Of a stretch of DNA of 33,883 nucleotides, positions 29,606-33,883 are shown piece by piece. This DNA comes from Elusimicrobiota bacterium (GTDB taxonomy: Bacteria; Elusimicrobiota; Elusimicrobia; Elusimicrobiales; UBA9959), in assembly GCA_026388125.1 (NCBI GenBank), contig JAPLKJ010000258.1, forward strand, positions 1-33,883, in the 5' to 3' direction. The translations under genes and the position numbers were made by a program. Numbering within the stretch: position 1 is the first letter of the stretch; every line of letters starts with the position of its first letter. Under the pieces are notes generated by a model. That model was not told where the DNA came from. It made no database searches and saw nothing but the letters and a program-made list of their open reading frames with translations.

Positions 29606-30386
29606 TGTTCTTTCCTTTCATTTCCGGGAAAACGGCGCTTTTAACTTCCCCGTCGAAACTGTTCAGCGCTTCCACCACCAGCCGGCGGCCGTCCAGGTAT
29701 TTCTTCACGAAAGAGGGGGGCTCGCCGTACAGGCCCAGCATGTCCTGCATAACCAGCACCTGCCCGTCGGTGAACGGCCCCGCGCCTATGCCTATCACCG
29801 GTATTTTCAGCAGGTTCGTTATCCGCTCGGCCAGCCGCTCCGGCACGCATTCCAGCACCAGTGAAAAACAGCCCAGCCGCTCCAGCTCCCGCGCCTGACT
29901 AACCAGCCGCTCGGCCGAGGCCTGGTCTTTGCCCTGTGTTCGGTAGCCGCCGAACTTATTCACCGACTGCGGCGTGAGTCCGATATGCCCCATCACGGGG
30001 ATGTCGGATTTTATAATATGCGAAATAATTCCCTCATGGCCTTCCATGCCCTCGACTTTCACCGCCTGCGCGCCGGCGCGGGCCAGTTTCTCGACGGTTT
30101 CCATGGCGGGCAACAGCCCTTTGCGCATGGTAAGGAAAGGCATGTCGCCCACCACCAGTTTGTCCTTAACGGCCCGGGCCACGGCCGCCGTGTGCAGCGC
30201 CATCAGGTCGGCGGTGGCGGCCAGCGTAGAGCCGTGGCCGTGCATCACCATGGCCAGGCTGTCGCCCACCAGCACGCAATCCACGGCCGACTCCGCGGCC
30301 AGCGCGGCCAGGGTATAGTCGTAGGCCGTTATCATTGAGATCTTCCGGCCCGGCTTTTTATAATTGTAGAAGTCAGTTATTTTCAT
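29544..30386 (-). CDS. panB: ketopantoate hydroxymethyltransferase
   Basis: About 280 aa. MITAYDYTLAALA, VLVGDSLAMVMHGHGSTLAAT (metal and substrate loop), GHIGLTPQSVNKFGGYRTQG and IGIGAGPFTDGQVLVMQDMLG are the family blocks. It adds a hydroxymethyl group to 2-ketoisovalerate. I choose the ATG at 30386 (MKITDFYNY); the track begins at TTG 30398, and neither has a clear ribosome site. The start overlaps the preceding gene by 14 bases. The tail after the conserved core (about 30 residues, rich in Lys, Gly and Asn) is encoded within the panC overlap and is probably unconserved. Confidence 0.96.
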   Translation of the reverse strand: MKITDFYNYKKPGRKISMITAYDYTLAALAAESAVDCVLVGDSLAMVMHGHGSTLAATADLMALHTAAVARAVKDKLVVGDMPFLTMRKGLLPAMETVEKLARAGAQAVKVEGMEGHEGIISHIIKSDIPVMGHIGLTPQSVNKFGGYRTQGKDQASAERLVSQARELERLGCFSLVLECVPERLAERITNLLKIPVIGIGAGPFTDGQVLVMQDMLGLYGEPPSFVKKYLDGRRLVVEALNSFDGEVKSAVFPEMKGKNNGNSGRHKEVAEAPYLALRG

Positions 30387-31059
30387 AAATTTTAGCAAAC
30401 GCCGAGTAAATCCCGGCGTAAGCGCCGTCCAGCGCGTTTATGTCCGAAGCCACGGTGCGTTTATCCCCGCGGCAGATGGGCCCGGTGAGCGCGCGCGCGG
30501 GATCATGCCGGAAATTCTCGAGCGTTGCCCGGAAATAGCGCAGCACCTGCGCGTGCGGAATGCCGAACTTCCCGTTGAGGTCAAGCAGCGCCTTCTGCCA
30601 CAGCATTACCGGCAGGTTGGCGCCCAGCGCGCACAGCGCGTGGTAAAGTTTTTTATCGCCTTTGTTCACCGTAAAAACGGGGTTGGAAAAGTCCGGTACC
30701 AGGTCTTTCAGCGCGGTTCCCGGCTCCAGCGCGAAAGGGATGCGGCGATACTCCGCCAGCGCCAGCGTTCGCGCGGACAGCGGCATGAACGGGTGCATGG
30801 CGAAAGCCCCCCGAACATGCAGGCTGCCGGAGAAGTGAATTAATTTTTTCCCTTTCAGGAACGGGTTGGCGGCTATGAACCGCGCTATGGCGCCGTCGCT
30901 GATAAGAATAAAAACAGTGGAGCAGCCAACGAGCGCGGCTTCGGGCGTGGATCTGCACCGCCTGTGCCAGAGTTTATAAGGTGTTTTAAGCAGCCTGAAA
31001 TAGGCCTGCAGATGGGAGGAAGCCCGGCCGTTGCCGGCTATGCCGTATGCTCTTTTCAT
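30373..31059 (-). CDS. Rossmann/DUF2520 oxidoreductase, candidate ketopantoate reductase
   Basis: About 228 aa. GIAGNGRASSHLQAYF is a dinucleotide-binding turn of the GxGxxSxH kind, with TVFILISDGAI as the following strand and KLIHFSGSLHVRG after it. The C-terminal part (YHALCALGANLP, then GIPHAQVLRYFRATLEN, then ALTGPICRGDKRTV) is the DUF2520 signature. The family is a presumed NAD(P) oxidoreductase of unknown substrate. As the first gene of an operon holding panB, panC, coaC, coaB, coaX and panD but no panE, a role as the missing ketopantoate reductase is likely. PanG, a non-PanE reductase, has been described in Francisella; whether this is its orthologue I cannot tell. The ATG at 31059 is preferred over the track's GTG at 31077. 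Confidence 0.75.
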   Translation of the reverse strand: MKRAYGIAGNGRASSHLQAYFRLLKTPYKLWHRRCRSTPEAALVGCSTVFILISDGAIARFIAANPFLKGKKLIHFSGSLHVRGAFAMHPFMPLSARTLALAEYRRIPFALEPGTALKDLVPDFSNPVFTVNKGDKKLYHALCALGANLPVMLWQKALLDLNGKFGIPHAQVLRYFRATLENFRHDPARALTGPICRGDKRTVASDINALDGAYAGIYSAFAKIYENN

Positions 31060-31100
31060 AACATGGGTACCTGTCACTAGGGATCAGGTCCGCTGGTGTT

Positions 31101-31111
31101 ATTATATTATA
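31101..31111 (-). promoter_or_regulatory. -10 region of the CoA precursor operon
   Basis: Two overlapping TATAAT hexamers on the minus strand (complements of 31101-31106 and 31106-31111), about 45 bases before the ATG. The -35 is not clear. Confidence 0.45.
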
Positions 31112-31120
31112 ACAGCCCTT

Positions 31121-31309
31121 ATGTTTACTACAGTTCATTGGGAGAATCCCCAATACCACTATTATGGCTCACTCGCTCCCCGGTCACCGCTGCGCCCGGC
31201 GGTAGTGCTGCAGGCTGAAAAAGAGGCGCAGAAGCTTGCACAGGAAGAAAGGGATGATAAGCCGCAAAAAGCCAACTCCTGGGCCGCCTGCATGGCGCGC
31301 ATTTTTTGA
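31121..31309 (+). CDS. doubtful small ORF
   Basis: 62 aa from the ATG at 31121 to a TGA. The C-terminal half (AEKEAQKLAQEERDDKPQKANSW) looks like a real charged helix, but the N-terminal half does not, and there is no ribosome site. An AT-rich stretch directly upstream could be a leaderless promoter. The gap 31060-31515 otherwise holds the divergent promoter region and one repeat copy. Confidence 0.2.
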   Translation: MFTTVHWENPQYHYYGSLAPRSPLRPAVVLQAEKEAQKLAQEERDDKPQKANSWAACMARIF

Positions 31310-31387
31310 AGTCTACCCGCTTATCTGCCCCTTATGCCGATATCGGCATAATGCCCCCAATGCAAACTGGAAATGAGGCCGGTTGCA

Positions 31388-31468
31388 CTCCCGAAAATTC
31401 TGTGACGCCCGGTAACTGCCGGGCGCGGCGGGGTTTTTTTGAAATTTCAGGGAAACGCCCCGCTTTTT
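31388..31468. repeat. hairpin repeat, copy 1
   Basis: It opens with CTCCCGAAAATTCTGTGACG, then GCCCGGT-AACT-GCCGGGC and GCGGCGG, followed by seven T and a tail (AAATTTCAGG, CGCCCCG). The first 45 bases match copy 3 nearly base for base; the tail matches copy 2. The T-run makes it terminator-like on the plus strand. Confidence 0.75.
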
Positions 31469-31473
31469 AGCTG

Positions 31474-31502
31474 TTGACATGTCAAGGCGCGCCTGCAATA
31501 AT
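31474..31502 (+). promoter_or_regulatory. strong promoter with a 12-bp palindrome over the -35 box
   Basis: A perfect -35 TTGACA (31474-31479), 17 bases, then AATAAT (31497-31502). TTGACATGTCAA (31474-31485) is a perfect palindrome and could be an operator. The predicted start, near 31509, is about 7 bases before the ATG. Confidence 0.6.
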
Positions 31503-31515
31503 ATAAAAGGTGCTT

Positions 31516-32388
31516 ATGCGAACTTTTATCGGGGCGTCGCTTCTGGCAGTTCTGACCGCTGCGGCCGTTATGGCCCAGGAGGGAGACTTCGGCCTGGGCG
31601 GATTATCGGTTAAGAACATGGGATCCGCCGGAACAGCCCCCGTGCCCGTTTCGGCGCCGCAAACCGCGGTTTCCAGCCCCGAGCACCGGCTGAACGAATC
31701 CAGAAAAGCGCTGAGCGCGGTGAACTCCAGCAGGGGGGACGACACCGACGCCCGCCTGTACAAAGATACCGACATGGCTATAAAGGCCTATGAATACTGT
31801 TTTCCCGGGACGCGCGTCAGCTACAAGGATCCCCAGAACTTCGCCTCCATCCGATTCTATATGAATTCCGGCTCGGCCAAATTCAATCCCGACGGCGCGC
31901 AGACCCGCCGGGTGGAGCAGGCGCTGGACGCCATCCTCGCCGCCAACCCGCCGCAGGCCCGCGTCATCTTCGAAGCGCTGATAGCGGCCGGCGGCAATGT
32001 GACGCTGGCAATGGGCAGCCTGGCGGAAATCTTCTGCAATAAGCGCGCCCGGTACCTTCCCCACGTGCGGGACATGGACTACGCGCAGGGCAAGAACTAC
32101 TACCGTTTCGCCGGCATGTTCATCGGGCTGCATCCCGCGGTCGTGCGCGCCGCCGGCGGATCGGCCGCCTACGGCAACATAGTCGGCAACCCCATAGTGT
32201 ACGCGGGCGCGGAAATAGTGCAATGGTGGGGCAAGGTCTTTGCCGGCGGCGGCACAGGCTCGGGTGTGGACACCCTGCACACCATGGGTCCCGACGGCAA
32301 CGGCAACCTGGTGGACAAGATCCCGGAACTGAACAAAGGCATGAACGCCGCCGCCAGGCTGCGCAAGACCAGGAACACGGGTTTATAA
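31516..32388 (+). CDS. exported protein of unknown function
   Basis: About 290 aa. MRTFIGASLLAVLTAAAVMAQEGDF is a good signal peptide with cleavage after VMA. The mature protein begins with a Gly/Ser/Pro/Ala-rich stretch, then a charged helix and a compact domain containing YEYCFPGTRVSYKDPQNF and GSLAEIFCNKRARYLPHV, each with one cysteine that could pair. The C-terminal part is Gly-rich (WGKVFAGGGTGSGV) and ends with a basic helix. I do not recognise a family. The ATG at 31516 is chosen over the track's GTG (31510); AAAGG lies five bases upstream. The strong upstream promoter suggests high or regulated expression. Codon use matches the neighbours. Confidence 0.75.
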   Translation: MRTFIGASLLAVLTAAAVMAQEGDFGLGGLSVKNMGSAGTAPVPVSAPQTAVSSPEHRLNESRKALSAVNSSRGDDTDARLYKDTDMAIKAYEYCFPGTRVSYKDPQNFASIRFYMNSGSAKFNPDGAQTRRVEQALDAILAANPPQARVIFEALIAAGGNVTLAMGSLAEIFCNKRARYLPHVRDMDYAQGKNYYRFAGMFIGLHPAVVRAAGGSAAYGNIVGNPIVYAGAEIVQWWGKVFAGGGTGSGVDTLHTMGPDGNGNLVDKIPELNKGMNAAARLRKTRNTGL

Positions 32389-32400
32389 TTGTTTCCCGCC

Positions 32401-32421
32401 GCCTGCTTCGTGCCGGCAGGC
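32401..32421 (+). terminator. possible terminator hairpin after the exported protein gene
   Basis: GCCTGC pairs with GCAGGC over a nine-base loop, followed by AGTATTTCAATAAAATTTT. The T-tract is imperfect. Confidence 0.35.
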
Positions 32422-32435
32422 AGTATTTCAATAAA

Positions 32436-32506
32436 ATTTTATGACGCCCGGCAACTGCCGGGCACAGCGGAACTTGTATAAATTGCAGGAAACCGCCCCG
32501 GCTTTG
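32436..32506. repeat. hairpin repeat, copy 2
   Basis: ATTTTATGACG, then the perfect hairpin GCCCGGC-AACT-GCCGGGC (32446-32463), then ACAGCGG and a tail (AAATTGCAGG, CGCCCCGGCTTT) like that of copy 1. The rest of the gap 32389-32682 holds a TATAAT at about 32509 and an AAGGAAGG without a usable start codon behind it. Confidence 0.7.
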
Positions 32507-32682
32507 ATATTATAATAAGTTGAAGGAAGGCGAACGGTTTTTCGAAAAATTTCAGGCAGAGAAAAGAGCGGAACAAGGAAAGAGCTTCCGATAACAGGGC
32601 TTATGTTTACAGATCGGTTTGGAGGGGTAAAGTTCTTTATCGCTCAAGCGGAATATTCAGGGGGATAAAATACCGGTTGCCG

Positions 32683-33156
32683 CTAGCTGAAGCTGTAGAC
32701 GCGCAGTCTTTCAATATACCTTACTGTTATCGGCAGTTGCGTGCCAGGCTTGGGAACTTCGTTGATTACCAGGAGCATGTCGTCGCAAGAGGCGTGCTTG
32801 GAGCCCAGGACTAGCGGCATCATCGGATAATTAAGCGCTTTCAGGCGCTTATCTCCCGCGCCGTCCACGGTGACGGCGTCTTCTCCCCTGTTCTGCACGC
32901 ACCATACAACAGGTTTTCCCGCCGCCGCTGCCGGATTTTCACGCGCCTTTTCATAGGTCAGCGCCAGGGCCGCGGCCTCGGTCCGCAGCGGCTTCAGTTC
33001 AGCCATTCGCGCGCGGCTCTTCGTGAAGGCCGGCCAGGCGGATGCGAACCAGAGGTAAAGAAGCAGGCCTCCGAGTACGGTAAGACAAGGGTAAATGACG
33101 AATTTTTTAGCGGCTTTCCAGTTTACCGCCGGGATTTCTTTTTCTTTCGGATCCAT
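32683..33156 (-). CDS. single-pass membrane protein of unknown function
   Basis: 157 aa. A charged cytosolic start (MDPKEKEIPAVNWKAAKK) precedes one transmembrane helix (about 19-42), after which a Lys/Ala/Glu-rich helix (about 45-78) and a small beta-rich domain follow, outside the membrane if the positive-inside rule holds. Two cysteines (VWCVQNRG and HASCDDM) could form a disulphide. The arrangement (short start, helix, coiled region, small domain) recalls minor pilins or PilO-like proteins, but no signature is present. GGAG lies eight bases before the ATG. No neighbour suggests a function. Confidence 0.65.
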   Translation of the reverse strand: MDPKEKEIPAVNWKAAKKFVIYPCLTVLGGLLLYLWFASAWPAFTKSRARMAELKPLRTEAAALALTYEKARENPAAAAGKPVVWCVQNRGEDAVTVDGAGDKRLKALNYPMMPLVLGSKHASCDDMLLVINEVPKPGTQLPITVRYIERLRVYSFS

Positions 33157-33417
33157 GTGTTTACTCCAGTGTTAAAAAAATAGCTGTTCCGACCAGCGGC
33201 GCGGCAGGCGGCGCTATGAGAGAACGTTCAGGTCAATGACGGCCCCTGCGGAACCCGGTCCCGGGAGCCCGGCCGTTGATGTCCTGCATTACAGGTAACT
33301 CTAACAATTTTCCGGCTTGCTTTCCAACTTTCACAATTGAAGCGGCCTTTTAAACTTTCACGCCCGAATTCAGGCAAAAGGCTCCTTTTTATTCCGATTA
33401 TTGAACGTTATGGTCGT

Positions 33418-33675
33418 ATGACCCTCATCCCGGTGATTTATGCCATTTTGCATTTCGCCGTGTCCGCTATGACACGCGTTTTCAGCAACGTTCCGCGCCC
33501 CTGTAGTTACAGGAGCTTAACCCACCTGGGCCTGCCCTCTGAATTGCCTAAATTTAAGCCGGTCCCACAAGCGGCGCTATATGAACACGCCTGCGGCCCG
33601 CCGGACGAAGACTGCCAGCCGGACCCGAAAGGCGACTTATACGAAGTAATAGAACCCGCCCCGGCCGACGACTGA
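33418..33675 (+). CDS. doubtful small membrane or exported protein
   Basis: 85 aa from the ATG at 33418 (the track's TTG at 33337 gives 112 aa). The N-terminus MTLIPVIYAILHFAVSAMTRVF is hydrophobic, and the C-terminus is acidic and Pro-rich with a CGPPDEDC pair, which reads like real protein. Neither start has a ribosome site. The gap 33157-33417 before it holds nothing I can name. Confidence 0.35.
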   Translation: MTLIPVIYAILHFAVSAMTRVFSNVPRPCSYRSLTHLGLPSELPKFKPVPQAALYEHACGPPDEDCQPDPKGDLYEVIEPAPADD

Positions 33676-33683
33676 AATAAGCG

Positions 33684-33727
33684 CTCCCGAAAATTTTGTG
33701 ACGCCCGGCAACTACCGGGCGCGGCGG
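33684..33727. repeat. hairpin repeat, copy 3
   Basis: It opens with CTCCCGAAAATTTTGTGACG, then GCCCGGC-AACT-ACCGGGC (33703-33720) and GCGGCGG. It begins nine bases after the stop of the small ORF and differs from copy 1 at three positions over 44 bases. Confidence 0.75.
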
Positions 33728-33757
33728 AGCTTTTCAAAATTGTGTTGCAAGCAAGTT

Positions 33758-33793
33758 AAAATGTCATGGTTTTAGTTTTTTAGAAATGTCATG
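33758..33793. repeat. short direct repeat
   Basis: AAATGTCATG occurs at 33758-33767 and 33784-33793, separated by a T-rich stretch. It could be a regulator-binding pair, but it is short. Confidence 0.35.
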
Positions 33794-33810
33794 ATGCCTG
33801 ACTGCTTATT

Positions 33811-33832
33811 GCTGCTTGTAGCAGCGGCTTTT
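33811..33832 (+). terminator. terminator-like hairpin near the window end
   Basis: GCTGCT-TGT-AGCAGC followed by GGCTTTTT. It may end transcription from the small ORF at 33418. Confidence 0.5.
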
Positions 33833-33883
33833 TAGCAAGGATAAACCTCCTCCATGGATGGTCTTTTCCCGGGACGCTCGTCC

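Noticed and set aside
31313-31498. Minus-strand ORF with a product similar to ORF 33507-33737 (both contain SxRASQNFRE)
   Set aside because: The likeness is caused by the hairpin repeat copies, not by a protein family; neither has a ribosome site or other support.
32603-32668. 21-codon ORF (MFTDRF...)
   Set aside because: Too short, with no ribosome site at a proper distance; kept only as part of a repeat observation.
31388-33727. CRISPR array or integron attC reading of the repeats
   Set aside because: The copies are about 1 kb apart with genes between them and no cas or integrase gene; the core lacks attC consensus ends.
33854-33883. ATG opening a reading frame at the right edge
   Set aside because: Only ten codons lie inside the window and AAGGAT is about 11 bases away; it cannot be judged.

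Overview
The window looks like a GC-rich bacterial chromosome segment around the replication origin. Gene content suggests an uncultured Gram-negative-type lineage, and Elusimicrobiota is my tentative guess. The reasons are the compact order dnaA-dnaN-DciA-like-gyrB-gyrA without recF, an archaeal/eukaryal-type ProRS, type IV pilus/secretion ATPases, TMTC-like TPR membrane proteins, and frequent ATA isoleucine codons despite high GC. No rRNA, tRNA, CRISPR or transposase gene was seen, so the taxonomy is inference.

Layout. 1-2892 (minus strand): a NadD-YqeK fusion, a membrane-anchored LytR_C protein and the N-terminal part of pilT. 2957-3715 (plus): a divergent DUF2064-type nucleotide-sugar-transferase-like protein. 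3754-4058: an AT-rich stretch with two perfect DnaA boxes, the best oriC/dnaA-promoter candidate. 4051-11996: dnaA, dnaN, a DciA-like gene, gyrB and gyrA, ending in a strong terminator. 12177-15796 (plus): marC-like, proC, a chalcone-isomerase-like secreted protein and proS. 15827-18505: an orphan receiver, then a secreted zinc protease and an M28 aminopeptidase facing head to head across a junction where neither has an in-frame ATG. 18718-20700: a multispanning TPR protein.

20847-26463 is a signalling module: a hybrid histidine kinase (TM-PAS-HisKA-HATPase-REC-REC), a free Hpt protein, and an overlapping gene encoding REC-GspE/PilB ATPase-REC. Together these look like a phosphorelay wired directly onto a secretion or pilus motor ATPase. 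This is the most novel-looking system in the window.

31059-26497 (minus) is a seven-gene, fully overlapping operon for coenzyme A precursors: a DUF2520 Rossmann protein (candidate ketopantoate reductase), panB, panC, coaC, coaB, coaX and panD. If the first gene is the reductase, it carries every step from ketoisovalerate and aspartate to 4'-phosphopantetheine. CoaB and CoaC are separate proteins here, not the usual fusion.

31060-33883 is sparser. It holds a secreted protein of unknown function behind a strong promoter with a palindrome on the -35 box, a one-TM protein, one or two doubtful small ORFs, and three copies of a hairpin repeat with core GCCCGGYAACTRCCGGGC.
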